Shown one piece after another: positions 42,708-52,497 of a stretch of 64,000 nt of DNA. This stretch comes from Aurantimonas marina (lineage in GTDB: Bacteria; Pseudomonadota; Alphaproteobacteria; Rhizobiales; Rhizobiaceae). The notes under the pieces were generated by a model, which worked only from the letters and a program-made list of their open reading frames with translations, ran no database searches and was not told the DNA's origin. Position 1 is the stretch's first letter. The number at the start of each line of letters is the position of its first letter. Location: assembly GCF_017183135.1 (NCBI RefSeq), contig NZ_JADDXW010000008.1, positions 62,001 through 126,000 of the forward strand, in the 5' to 3' direction. Position numbers and translations under genes: made by a program.

Positions 42708-44120
42708 ATGGAGCGACTGAAGGCGCTGATGCGCATGACGGCCGTTCGCATGTCGGCCGTTTATCTGCTGCTTTTCGCCATATTCGCCATCGTCCTCGTC
42801 TTCTATGTCACCGCCACGGCGTCGGGAATACTGGAGAGCCAGAGCCGCACGGCGATTTCAGAGGAGCTCAGCGACCTCGCGCAGGTCTACCGCACCAACG
42901 GGATCATCGGCCTCGTGCGCACGGTCGACCGCCGTGCCCGCCAACCCGGCGCTTCGCTCTATCTCGTCACCGACGCGACCGGCCGCATCATCGCCGGTAA
43001 TGTCGAGAACCTGCAGGCCGGCGTTCTCGACGAACCGGGTTTCACCAATAATGTCTTCGCCTATGAGCGTTTCGCCGAGAATGCCGGCGATCGCTACCAT
43101 CTCGCGCTCGCCGAGGTCGTGAGCCTGCCGAACGGCATGCGCGTACTCGTCGGGCGCGACCAGACCGAACAGGAACGCTTTCGACAGATCGTACGCAGTG
43201 CGCTGATCCTGGCGCTCGCATTGATGGGCGCAGGTGCACTGTTCGCGTGGCTGCTGGTCGGCCGCCGCGCCCTGCAGCGTCTCGACCGCATGTCCGTGTC
43301 GAGTGCCCGCATCCTTGCGGGCGATCTGACCCAGCGGCTTCCGGTGACCGGTGCGGGCGATGAGTTCGATCGTCTGTCGGAAAACCTCAACACCCTGCTG
43401 GCGCGGGTCGCCCTTCTGCAGGAGGGGCTTCGGCAGGTCTCCGACAATATCGCGCACGATCTCAAGACCCCTCTGACACGGTTGCGCAATCGCGCCGAGG
43501 CGGCGCTGACGACGGCCTCCGGGGAGGGCGATCCGCGCGAGGCGCTGGAAGGCACGATCGCCGAGGCGGACCAGATGATCCGCACCTTCGACGCGCTCTT
43601 GATGATCTCGCGGGTCGAGGCCGGCTCGCATCCCGTCATCAAGGATCGAGCCGATATCGCCACTATCGTTGCGGACGTCGCGGAACTCTACGAGCCCCTA
43701 GCCGAGGAGGCCGGCGCCCGCCTCGTCGTCGACGCGCCCGCGCCGGTGATCGCCTCGGTCAGCCGGGAACTGATAGCCCAGGCGCTGTCCAATCTTCTCG
43801 ACAACGCGCTGAAATACGCCACCGGCGACGGCAGCACAGTGATCGCGATCCACCTGACCGAAAATGGCGGTCTTTGCCGGCTGGCGGTTTCGGATAATGG
43901 CCCCGGCATCCCCTCCGAGCAGCGCGATCGGGTGCTGGAGCGCTTCTATCGTCTTGACCAGAGCCGCTCGCTGCCCGGCTCCGGTCTCGGCCTTTCGCTG
44001 GTTCAGGCGATCGCCCGCGTGCATGGAGGGACGTTGACGCTTGAGGATGCCGCTCCGGGCCTTACAGTGATCCTGGAGTTTCCTCTGGACGGAAAGACGC
44101 TCCTGGATGGCGAAGGATGA
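42708..44120 (+). CDS. Sensor histidine kinase paired with the 41723 regulator
   Basis: A 470-residue inner-membrane kinase. Membrane segments at about 16-37 and 162-184 enclose a periplasmic domain. A HAMP domain follows (RRALQRLDRMSVSSARILAG), then the phosphorylated His250 in VSDNIAHDLKTPLTRLRNRA and a HATPase domain with NLLDNALKYATGD, SDNGPGIPSEQ and GSGLGLSLVQAIA. The HDLKTPLTR H-box fits OmpR-type partners. Its 3' end overlaps glnE by 14 bp. The gap from 42440 to 42707 holds no supported gene. Confidence 0.88.
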   Translation: MERLKALMRMTAVRMSAVYLLLFAIFAIVLVFYVTATASGILESQSRTAISEELSDLAQVYRTNGIIGLVRTVDRRARQPGASLYLVTDATGRIIAGNVENLQAGVLDEPGFTNNVFAYERFAENAGDRYHLALAEVVSLPNGMRVLVGRDQTEQERFRQIVRSALILALALMGAGALFAWLLVGRRALQRLDRMSVSSARILAGDLTQRLPVTGAGDEFDRLSENLNTLLARVALLQEGLRQVSDNIAHDLKTPLTRLRNRAEAALTTASGEGDPREALEGTIAEADQMIRTFDALLMISRVEAGSHPVIKDRADIATIVADVAELYEPLAEEAGARLVVDAPAPVIASVSRELIAQALSNLLDNALKYATGDGSTVIAIHLTENGGLCRLAVSDNGPGIPSEQRDRVLERFYRLDQSRSLPGSGLGLSLVQAIARVHGGTLTLEDAAPGLTVILEFPLDGKTLLDGEG

Positions 44121-47109
44121 GGCAAGAGGTCTCGGGATTGGCGGTGGTCACCGATTGGCGCCGCTGGAGCCGGACAAGGCGGCGGCGTGGCTCGCCGATC
44201 TGAAGGCGGCGGCCGAGGCAGGGGAGTGCCCAAGGCTCGCGACGTTCCTCGCGGAAGGCGGCGCGGAGACCGAACAGCTCGGGGCTGTGCTCGACCTCTC
44301 ATCGTATCTCAACAGCCAGATGCAGCAGCATCCCGAGTGGCTGGAGGCGTTGTTCGGCCAAGACGCGAACGAGCGGATCGCCGATCGGATCGCAATGTTG
44401 CGAAAACGGCCCGCGACGGATCAGAGCGAAAGCGCTCTGATGAAAGAGCTTCGGCTGATCAAGCGCGAGGTGTCGCTGCTGATTGCCCTGCGGGATCTGT
44501 TCGGGGCCGCGACACCGGCCGAGATCACCGCCGACATGTCCGAACTCGCGGAGGCCGCGATCGGCGCCGCGGTGCGGTTCTGTCTTGCCGAGGCCCATCG
44601 CTCCGGCAAGCTGGTGTTGCCGCACCCGGAAGATCCGGAGACGGATTGCGGGCTGTTCGTTCTCGGCATGGGCAAGCTGGGCGGAGGCGAGCTCAACTAT
44701 TCAAGCGACGTCGACCTCATCGTCTTCTTCGAGGAATCGGCCGGCATCTGTGCCGACCCGGTGGAAGCGGTGGACACATTGTCCAAATTGGTGCGCCGGC
44801 TGGTGCGGATCGTCGGCGAGAGCACGGCCGACGGCTATGTGTTTCGCACCGACCTGCGGCTGCGGCCGGATCCGGGCGCGATGCCGCTGGCGATCTCGGT
44901 CGACACCGCGCTTACCTATTACGAGGGCAGCGGACGCAATTGGGAACGCGCCGCGATGATCAAGGCGCGACCGATCGCGGGTGACCGCGCCGCGGGAGAA
45001 GCGTTCCTTCAGGAATTGACCCCCTTCGTCTGGCGAAAATATCTCGACTTCGCCGCGATCGCCGACATCCAGGCGATGAAGACCCGCATCGATCGACATC
45101 GCGGCTTCGACGACGTCGGCGTTGCGGGGCACAATGTGAAGCTTGGGCGTGGCGGTATCCGCGAGGTCGAATTCTTCGTTCAGGCCCAGCAACTGATCGC
45201 GGGTGGGCGCGCGCCCGCGCTGCGCCAACGCCGCACCGACAAGGCGCTCGCCGAACTCGCCGCCGGGGGGTGGATCGAGGTCGGGACCGAAGCCGAGCTC
45301 GTCTCCGACTACTGGTTTCTTCGCCGCATCGAGCACTGCATCCAGATGGTCGCAGACGAGCAAAGCCATACCTTGCCGGAGGACGAAGAGGGGGTCGAGC
45401 GCATCGCCCGCCTCGCCGGATTTGAGGATCGCGCGGCGTTCTCGAAGGCTCTGCTGGAGCGGCTCAACCGAGTAGACCGGCGCTACACGTGGCTGTTCAG
45501 CGACGGACGCGACCGCGAGACAAGTGCGATCGAGGAAACCGAATTCAAGGGATTGCTGGCCAGCGAGGACGATCCGGAAGCACTCGCCCGGCTGAGCAAT
45601 CTCGGGTTTTCCCGTCCTGAGGACGTCGCTCGGATCGTGCGTTCATGGGGTTACGGACGCTATCGCGCCACCCGTTCGGAGACCGCGCGGGAACGCCTCG
45701 CCAAGGTTCTGCCGATGCTGCTGAAGGCGTTTTCGGGTGCGAAGGATCCCGACGGAGCCGTCGCCGCCTTCGACACGTTTCTGGCGGGGCTACCGTCGGG
45801 GATTCAGTTCTTTTCCCTGATCGCCTCCAACCCTCGCGTGCTCGACCTTCTCGCCCTGATCCTCACGTCGGCGCCGGCGCTGCGCGACACGATCGCCGCG
45901 CGCCCGCACGTCTTCGACGCGCTTCTCGATCCGGCCTTTTTCGACGAGGTGCCGGACCGCGACCTGATGTCGGAACGTCTGGCGATGTTCCTGACCGAGG
46001 CCGATGGCTACGAGGACGTGCTGGCCCGACTGCGCATCTTCGCGTCGGAACAGCGGTTCTTGGTCGGGGCGCGGTTGCTGAGCGGCGTGGTCGATGTCGG
46101 CGAAGCGGGACTGGCTTTCTCGAACATTGCCGACGTCGTGCTCGATGCGACACTGGACGCCGTCACGGAAGCCTTTGCCATGCGGCATGGTCATGTCGCC
46201 GACGCGCGAATCGCCCTGCTCGGCATGGGTCGACTCGGCAGTCGCGAGCTGACGGCTGGCTCCGATGTCGACCTGATCCTGCTTTATGACCATGATGAAG
46301 CGGTCGAGGAGTCGGATGGGGAAAAGCCTTTATCGTCCGGTCTTTATTTTGCGCGCCTCACGCAACGCCTGATTGCGGCGCTGACGATCCCGATGCGCGA
46401 GGGTGTGCTTTACGAGGTCGATTTCCGGCTGCGCCCCTCGGGCAATATGGGGCCGCTAGCAACCCGCATCGATTCGTTCCGCCGCTATCAGCTGGACGAG
46501 GCCTGGACCTGGGAACGGATGGCGCTGACGCGCTCGCGGTCGATCGCCGGTGATCCGGAGCTTTGCGCGGAGGTGACCCGGACCGTTCGTGATATTCTTT
46601 CGCAACCGCGTGAGGAAGCGACCACGACCCGTGATGTCGGCGACATGCGCCGACGCATCGAGCGCGACAAGCCGGCCAAGGGGCCGCTCGATCTCAAGCT
46701 GCGATCCGGCGGTCTGGTCGATCTGGAATTCCTGGCACAGTGGGCGCTGCTGACCGGTCGTGCCGATCTCGACCTCGTCGGTGCGCCGACCGCGGACGTT
46801 CTCGATGCGGCCGATCTTGCCGCCGGTATCGAAGCAAGGTGCGATCTGGCGGCAGCCATGCGCCGCTACACTTGCGTCATTCAAATCCTGCGGCTTGGGC
46901 CAGGCGATGTTCAGAGGGTGAAGGATCTGCCGCCCGGTCTCGCCGACCGCCTGGTTCGGGCGCTGGAGGTTGAGGGGACAGACGGGCTGGAGCCGCTTCT
47001 GGCGGAGACGGCGGCCGCCGTCCGGACCGTGTTCGATGTGCTGCTGCCCGGCGCGACTTCGAAAGAGGCGCAGACCGAGGCAGCCGCCTCGGCGCTTCAC
47101 CGGGCCTGA
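44107..47109 (+). CDS. glnE: Bifunctional glutamine synthetase adenylyl-removing/adenylyltransferase GlnE
   Basis: A 1000-residue protein with two nucleotidyltransferase domains. The N-terminal one (LGMGKLGGGELNYSSDVDLI) is expected to remove AMP from glutamine synthetase, and the C-terminal one (LGMGRLGSRELTAGSDVDLI) to add it. Each is followed by a PII-UTase-type helical domain (KLGRGGIREVEFFVQ and KLRSGGLVDLEFLAQ). It controls glutamine synthetase activity in response to PII and glutamine. It converges with the PleC-like kinase gene, 13 bp between stops. Confidence 0.96.
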   Translation: MAKDEARGLGIGGGHRLAPLEPDKAAAWLADLKAAAEAGECPRLATFLAEGGAETEQLGAVLDLSSYLNSQMQQHPEWLEALFGQDANERIADRIAMLRKRPATDQSESALMKELRLIKREVSLLIALRDLFGAATPAEITADMSELAEAAIGAAVRFCLAEAHRSGKLVLPHPEDPETDCGLFVLGMGKLGGGELNYSSDVDLIVFFEESAGICADPVEAVDTLSKLVRRLVRIVGESTADGYVFRTDLRLRPDPGAMPLAISVDTALTYYEGSGRNWERAAMIKARPIAGDRAAGEAFLQELTPFVWRKYLDFAAIADIQAMKTRIDRHRGFDDVGVAGHNVKLGRGGIREVEFFVQAQQLIAGGRAPALRQRRTDKALAELAAGGWIEVGTEAELVSDYWFLRRIEHCIQMVADEQSHTLPEDEEGVERIARLAGFEDRAAFSKALLERLNRVDRRYTWLFSDGRDRETSAIEETEFKGLLASEDDPEALARLSNLGFSRPEDVARIVRSWGYGRYRATRSETARERLAKVLPMLLKAFSGAKDPDGAVAAFDTFLAGLPSGIQFFSLIASNPRVLDLLALILTSAPALRDTIAARPHVFDALLDPAFFDEVPDRDLMSERLAMFLTEADGYEDVLARLRIFASEQRFLVGARLLSGVVDVGEAGLAFSNIADVVLDATLDAVTEAFAMRHGHVADARIALLGMGRLGSRELTAGSDVDLILLYDHDEAVEESDGEKPLSSGLYFARLTQRLIAALTIPMREGVLYEVDFRLRPSGNMGPLATRIDSFRRYQLDEAWTWERMALTRSRSIAGDPELCAEVTRTVRDILSQPREEATTTRDVGDMRRRIERDKPAKGPLDLKLRSGGLVDLEFLAQWALLTGRADLDLVGAPTADVLDAADLAAGIEARCDLAAAMRRYTCVIQILRLGPGDVQRVKDLPPGLADRLVRALEVEGTDGLEPLLAETAAAVRTVFDVLLPGATSKEAQTEAAASALHRA

Positions 47110-47122
47110 GCCTCAGATCCGG

Positions 47123-49486
47123 TCAGGCGGCGGGCGCCTCGGCCGCTTCGACTTGCCTGGCCGGCGCATGGGATGAATGCGCCGGGGCGATCGGCAGGCG
47201 GATCGCGACGACGGTTCCGACATCGATGCACGAACTGATCCGCATGCGGCCGCCTTGCAGCTCGACCAACGAGCGGGCGATGGCGAGGCCGAGCCCCGTC
47301 CCCTTGTTGCTGCGGGTCAATTCGTTCTCGATCTGCTCGAACGGACGACAGAGGCTGGCCAGCGCGGCCTGGGGAATGCCCATGCCGGTGTCGGAGATCG
47401 TAATCAGGGCGGTCTCGCCCACGGCCCGCACGCGCAGCCGAACCGTGCCGCCCGGGTCGGTGAATTTGACGGCGTTGGACAGGAGATTGAGAAGGATCTG
47501 CTTGGTCGCCCGGCGATCGGACTGGAACGACAATTGGTCCGGGGCGCTTCCCTCGAAGCGGATCGTCTTCTGTTCGGCCTGGACCTCGATGATCTTGGTG
47601 GCCTCCGCGACGATCTGGGTGAGGTCGAGTTGCTCCGGGGAGAGGACGAGGCGCCCAGCCTCTATCTTGGCCATGTCGAGGATGTCGTCGATGAGCCGCA
47701 ACAGATAGTGGCCGCTTTGATGGATGTCTTCGGTGTATTCCCCGTATTTCTCGCAACCGATCGGACCGAATGTGCCCTGACGCATGATCTCCGAGAAGCC
47801 GAGAATGGCGTTGAGCGGCGTGCGCAGCTCATGTGACATGTTGGCCAGGAAGGTCGTCTTGGCGCGCGAGGCGCCCTCTGCACGCTCCTTCTCGACGGCG
47901 TAATTTCGGTTCAGCTGGGTCAGTTGAACGGCCTTCTTCTCCGCATCGCGTCGCGCCACGGACAGATCGTCAATGACCGCCATCAGGCGCCGCTCGGAGT
48001 CCGACAGGCGTGCCTGGTGCAGTTTGAGCTGCGTTACGTCGGTGCCGATGGAGACAAAACCACCATCGGCGGTGCGCCGTTCCGACAGAAGCAGCCAGCG
48101 ACCGTCGGCGAGCAGAGCCTCCGAGGCGCGTTCGCCTTCGGCGAACGCCGGGCTGGTGACCGTGTGGCTATCAATCGGCTTGCGGGCCTTGGCCATAACC
48201 ACGTCGAGCGGGGTCCCGCGAGCGACGTCCGCCTCGGTGAGGCCGAAGGTCTGGCGGTATTTGGAATTACAGAGGACAAGGCGATTGCGATTGTCGCAAA
48301 GGACGAAGGTTTCGGAGATATTCTCGATCGCACTGTTGAGCTGCTTGTTGGCCTCGTCGCTGAGGCGGGCGAGTTCCTGTTGCTCGCTGACATCGAGCGC
48401 GATGCCGATCAGATGAACTTCGTTTTCGCCGGTGCGCGTTACCTGGGCTCGCGCGCGGAGCCAGACATAGGCGCCGTCGTTCCTGCGCATGCGGAAATTG
48501 TGATCAAGGCTGGTGATCTTGCCGGCGGCGACGCTCCGGGCGACATCCAGGAGGTTGCCGTCGTCGGGGTGGAGCAGGGGCGCGACATCGCCGAAGGCAA
48601 GAACGCTGTCCGTCGGTTGCAGGCCGAGCATCTCGTACATCGAGCGCGACCAGTACATTCGCCCGCGGGCGATGTCCCAATCCCAAAGGCCGCACTGGCC
48701 GCGCGACAAGGCCGTGTCGACCTTCCGATGAGTCTCAAGATACAGCGCGTCGGCGTCCTGGGCACGCGTCGCCTGACGGAAATATGCGTAGAGAATGACC
48801 AGCATGATGATGCTGGTGAAGGCAAACAGGGTAACGTTCAGCGAGACCGATTTGCGCCATTCGGCAAGCAGGTCGGCATCGGGCTGGATGAAGGTGACGG
48901 TGCCCTGATCGCCAGCCAGATTGGCGCTTGCGACAAAGGCGGCTTCGCCTTGGAACCGCGTACGCTGAACCCCAGCGCGCTGCCCGAACATAAGCAGCGC
49001 CTGCGACTCGTCCAGCAAGAGCATCAGATCGTCGCCGAGAAGGTGCTCATAGCCCGGCATGACCGCGGTGATCAGCCCGCCGGCATTGCTGACGACGGCA
49101 AAGCGCCCCTGCCGGATCAGCGCGGCCGGAATGGCGCTCGTCAGCAGCGCGTTCGCGTCTGCCACCTTCGGATCGGACGCGTAGGCGAGCTGGCTTTCCG
49201 TCCGCATCAGCTTCGTCGCGATCTGGAGTTCGCGCGACGCGCTCTCTTCAAGGGCGAAGCGCTCTTCGACGAGCGCCGCGAAGCGTGCGATCGCGGCAAT
49301 CGCGAGAAACAGAATGATCAGGATGGGAATGGTGCGGCGGAGCGCCTTCTCGGAGCGCAGGAGCCTCTGGTAGGTCGGACCCGCCAACATCTTGGCGTGT
49401 CCGGCGATCTCTGTCTTGGCGGTTAGTAATGCCTCGAATCGGGACAATAGTCCCCCTGCCGGCGCGTTTGACGCGTCCGCTCTCAT
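47123..49486 (-). CDS. PleC-like PAS sensor histidine kinase
   Basis: A 787-residue kinase. I preferred the ATG at 49486 because GAGGGG lies 6 bases upstream. Membrane segments at about 52-71 and 216-236 enclose a periplasmic domain. Two PAS domains follow (about 258-375 and 385-490), then a coiled coil, His552 in MSHELRTPLNAILGFSEIM, and the HATPase domain with ILLNLLSNAVKFTD, SDTGMGI and GTGLGLAIARSLVE. Domain layout and H-box match PleC, the kinase/phosphatase of DivK and PleD. From memory, the glnE-pleC-pepN order also occurs in Sinorhizobium. Confidence 0.83.
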   Translation of the reverse strand: MRADASNAPAGGLLSRFEALLTAKTEIAGHAKMLAGPTYQRLLRSEKALRRTIPILIILFLAIAAIARFAALVEERFALEESASRELQIATKLMRTESQLAYASDPKVADANALLTSAIPAALIRQGRFAVVSNAGGLITAVMPGYEHLLGDDLMLLLDESQALLMFGQRAGVQRTRFQGEAAFVASANLAGDQGTVTFIQPDADLLAEWRKSVSLNVTLFAFTSIIMLVILYAYFRQATRAQDADALYLETHRKVDTALSRGQCGLWDWDIARGRMYWSRSMYEMLGLQPTDSVLAFGDVAPLLHPDDGNLLDVARSVAAGKITSLDHNFRMRRNDGAYVWLRARAQVTRTGENEVHLIGIALDVSEQQELARLSDEANKQLNSAIENISETFVLCDNRNRLVLCNSKYRQTFGLTEADVARGTPLDVVMAKARKPIDSHTVTSPAFAEGERASEALLADGRWLLLSERRTADGGFVSIGTDVTQLKLHQARLSDSERRLMAVIDDLSVARRDAEKKAVQLTQLNRNYAVEKERAEGASRAKTTFLANMSHELRTPLNAILGFSEIMRQGTFGPIGCEKYGEYTEDIHQSGHYLLRLIDDILDMAKIEAGRLVLSPEQLDLTQIVAEATKIIEVQAEQKTIRFEGSAPDQLSFQSDRRATKQILLNLLSNAVKFTDPGGTVRLRVRAVGETALITISDTGMGIPQAALASLCRPFEQIENELTRSNKGTGLGLAIARSLVELQGGRMRISSCIDVGTVVAIRLPIAPAHSSHAPARQVEAAEAPAA

Positions 49487-49583
49487 GCCTAACCCCTCGT
49501 AACCGCATCTCAACGATTCGGCATGCCGCACATCCGAATCACCGCCAATTGATCAGAGGCGAATCACCTTGTCCAGAGTTGAA

Positions 49584-49598
49584 TTACGACAAGATTAA
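49584..49598 (-). promoter_or_regulatory. CtrA-box-like sequence upstream of the PleC-like kinase
   Basis: TTAC-N7-TTAA at 49584-49598 matches the CtrA consensus TTAA-N7-TTAA with one mismatch. It lies 98-112 bp upstream of the kinase start codon, in the gap between pepN and the kinase, which are both on the minus strand. The call is by eye. Confidence 0.4.
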
Positions 49599-49618
49599 GG
49601 AGTCAATGAACAGATCGC

Positions 49619-52267
49619 TTATCGCAGAGATCGTCCCAAGATATCTCGCAGGTCGGCCGAGATGTCTTTAAGTTCAATTAGTTGCCGTAATGTCGCACTT
49701 GCCTTGTCGCGGCGAGCTGGCTCCAGGCTCCGCCAGGAGCGGAAGGTGGTCGCAACTCGTGCCGAGACCTGCGGGTTCAGCCGGTCGATTTCCACCAGTC
49801 GCTCCGCGACCCAGCGGTAGCCTGCGCCGTCGGCCCGGTGAAACGCCAGTTGGTTCGCCGCGGCGAATGTACCGACAAGCGCCCGGACGCGGTTCGGGTT
49901 CTTCAGGGAGAACTTCGGATGCGTGGCGAGGCCGGCAACGATCTCGACGGCCTTCGGACTTGGAATCGTCGCCTGGATCGCGAACCATTTGTCGATGACG
50001 AGACCATCACGTTCGAAGCGGTCGTAGAAATCGTTCAGCGCGGACGTAGAGGCTGGCGTGTCGGGAAAGCGATGCACCAGGACCGTCAGGGCGGCGAGGC
50101 GGTCGGTCATGTTTCCAGCGATCGTATATTGTTCTTCGGCCGGGCCGGGATCGCCGGTTGCTGCGGCGAGATAACCAAGAGCGGCGTTGGCGAGAGCCCG
50201 CTTTCCGACGCTCTCGGCATCGGGTGAAAATTCCACGCTGGATTCCCGGTCGGCATGGAGGCGGGCGAACAGGGCGGCGCCGCGCTTGCCCACGTCGCCC
50301 CGTGCGGTCTCGATGACGGCGTGAACGGCGTCGGGGTCGACGTTCTCCGCGAGCATACGTGCGATTTCAGCCTCTCCAGGCAAGGCGAGCGCCTGGGCGC
50401 GGAATGCCGCTTCCAGGCTTTCGTCTCCGGCCGAGCCGAGGATGGCATCGATGATTTCGGATGCCAGCGGTGCTTGGGTCGCTGACGATGGCCGTCGGCT
50501 TGCCTTTGTCAGCGCCGCGCCGACGAGATCGTTGAGGATGCGCCAGCGGTTGAACAGGTTCGGGTCAAGACGGGCAAGGGCAAGGCGGTCGGCCTCGCTC
50601 TGGGCGTGATCGAGCGTCACTGGCGCCGAAAAGTCCCTAAGCACCGACAGGTAGGGGCGCTCGCCCAGATTTTCAAAGACGACGCTCGCTTCCGCCTCGG
50701 TGAGATGGACAACAGCACCCTCGACGCCGGCGCCCTGGACGGGTGCCGCGTCCTTGTCCTGGCCGTTGGACCCGACGAGACCGAAGCGGATCGGAATATG
50801 CATCGGCGTGGTGCCGGTTCCGGCGGCGCCGGGCTGCAGCGTCTGCTTGAAGCCGACGGTGAGGCGATCGGCGGCCGCATCGTAATCCTCCGTGACGGTA
50901 AGGGTGGGCGTTCCCGCCTGACCGTACCACAGCGCGAGACGTGACAGGTCCTCGCCGGTCGCGACCTCGAAACAGGCGATAAAGTCCTCGACCGTCGCGG
51001 CGTCGCCGTCGTGGCGGTCGAAATAAAGGTCCATGCCCTTGCGAAAGCCTTCGCGGCCGAGGATCGTCTCGATCATCCGCACCAGCTCGGCGCCCTTGTC
51101 GTAGACAGTCGCCGTGTAGAAATTGTTGATCTCGCGGTATTCTGTCGGCCGGACGGGGTGTTGCAGAGGCCCCTGGTCCTCGGGAAACTGATGCGCCTTC
51201 AACCGGCGAACAGAGCTGATGCGCTGGACCGTGGCCGAGCGCTCGTCCGCGCTGAATTCCTGGTCGCGGTAAACCGTCAGCCCTTCCTTGAGGCAGAGCT
51301 GGAACCAGTCGCGGCAGGTGATCCGGTTGCCGGTCCAGTTGTGGAAATATTCGTGGGCGATGACCGTTTCCACGCCGGCATAGTCGGTATCCGTCGCCGT
51401 CTCCGGGTCGAGCAGGACATATTTGTGATTGAAGATGTTGAGGCCCTTGTTCTCCATCGCACCCATGTTGAAATCGGCGATCGCCACGATGTTGAACACG
51501 TCGAGATCGTATTCGCGGCCGAAGCGGCGCTCGTCCCAGACCATCGAGCGTTTCAACGCATTCAAGGCGTAGCGGGCCTGCGCGGAACGGCCCTTTTCGG
51601 TGTAGATGGCGAGGCTGACGGATTTGCCGCTCGCCGTGGTGAAGGGCTCGTGGATCAAGTCGAGATCGCCGGCGACCATGGCAAAAAGATAGGACGGCTT
51701 GTTGAACGGATCGTCCCAGACGGCGAAATGCCGATTGTCGGGAAGGGTGCCCGTCTCCGTCGGGTTGCCGTTCGACAGCAAAATGGGCGCGGCCCCCCGG
51801 TCGGCCTCGATTCTGACCGTGTACGGCGCCAGCACATCCGGGCGATCGAGGAAGTAGGTGATCCGGCGGAAGCCCTCAGCCTCGCACTGGGTGCACCAGA
51901 TGCCGTTGGAGCGATAGAGCCCCATCAGTTTCGTGTTGTTTTCCGGCACGAGCGTCGTCGCGACGTCAAGCGTGAAGCGCCGGTCTGACGGCAGGTCGGT
52001 GATTTCAAGCCGCTCGGGAGATGCTTTGTACCGGTCGCCTTCCGGCGGCGTGCCATCCAGTGCCAGTCCCGTCAGCGTCAATTCGTCGCCGTCGAGAACC
52101 AGTGGGGCGGCCGCGTCGGCGCCCTTGCGTCGCTCAAGCTCGAGCGTCGTATCGATGTCGGCGCGTCCCTCGAACAGTCGTATCGTCATCGCCACCGAAT
52201 GCAGGACGAAGTCCGTGGCGCGGTAGTCTGCGAGCTTGATGGTCTGACCGTCGTCGGTGCGAGGCAT
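49619..52267 (-). CDS. pepN: Aminopeptidase N (M1 family)
   Basis: An 882-residue cytoplasmic zinc aminopeptidase. The ATG at 52267, with AAAGGAACC upstream, gives the usual start (KLADYRATDFVLHSVAMTIR) and the family's normal length. GAMEN is at 269-273, the zinc motif is HEYFHNWTGNRITCRDWFQL with His305, Glu306 and His309, and the third ligand is Glu328 in CLKEGLTVYRDQEF. It removes N-terminal residues from peptides. Upstream in-frame codons to 52480 do not resemble the family. Confidence 0.95.
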   Translation of the reverse strand: MPRTDDGQTIKLADYRATDFVLHSVAMTIRLFEGRADIDTTLELERRKGADAAAPLVLDGDELTLTGLALDGTPPEGDRYKASPERLEITDLPSDRRFTLDVATTLVPENNTKLMGLYRSNGIWCTQCEAEGFRRITYFLDRPDVLAPYTVRIEADRGAAPILLSNGNPTETGTLPDNRHFAVWDDPFNKPSYLFAMVAGDLDLIHEPFTTASGKSVSLAIYTEKGRSAQARYALNALKRSMVWDERRFGREYDLDVFNIVAIADFNMGAMENKGLNIFNHKYVLLDPETATDTDYAGVETVIAHEYFHNWTGNRITCRDWFQLCLKEGLTVYRDQEFSADERSATVQRISSVRRLKAHQFPEDQGPLQHPVRPTEYREINNFYTATVYDKGAELVRMIETILGREGFRKGMDLYFDRHDGDAATVEDFIACFEVATGEDLSRLALWYGQAGTPTLTVTEDYDAAADRLTVGFKQTLQPGAAGTGTTPMHIPIRFGLVGSNGQDKDAAPVQGAGVEGAVVHLTEAEASVVFENLGERPYLSVLRDFSAPVTLDHAQSEADRLALARLDPNLFNRWRILNDLVGAALTKASRRPSSATQAPLASEIIDAILGSAGDESLEAAFRAQALALPGEAEIARMLAENVDPDAVHAVIETARGDVGKRGAALFARLHADRESSVEFSPDAESVGKRALANAALGYLAAATGDPGPAEEQYTIAGNMTDRLAALTVLVHRFPDTPASTSALNDFYDRFERDGLVIDKWFAIQATIPSPKAVEIVAGLATHPKFSLKNPNRVRALVGTFAAANQLAFHRADGAGYRWVAERLVEIDRLNPQVSARVATTFRSWRSLEPARRDKASATLRQLIELKDISADLRDILGRSLR

Positions 52268-52497
52268 GGAGCGGTTCCTTTCGTGTCGCAGCGGGAGGTA
52301 GCCCCCCACGGTCCGATTGCCAACCGGTCCCTGACAGGGTTTTCGATGATGGCAGGGCTCCAAAGCATCGGCGTCGACCCTCGACGGGAGCTGTGTGGCG
52401 CAATAAGTGAAGCTTGGAAAAGCCGTCATGTCCTCGTCCCGGTCGCGCGCCGCAGCATGTCCGGTGGCGCGCATACCCATCCAGGAGCCAATTCCCC

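Noticed and set aside
42460-42720. Arg-rich 86-codon frame between the regulator and its kinase
   Set aside because: No ribosome binding site, biased composition, overlaps the kinase start.
47924-49426. 500-codon plus-strand frame opposite the PleC-like kinase
   Set aside because: It is antisense to a complete PAS/HisKA/HATPase protein.
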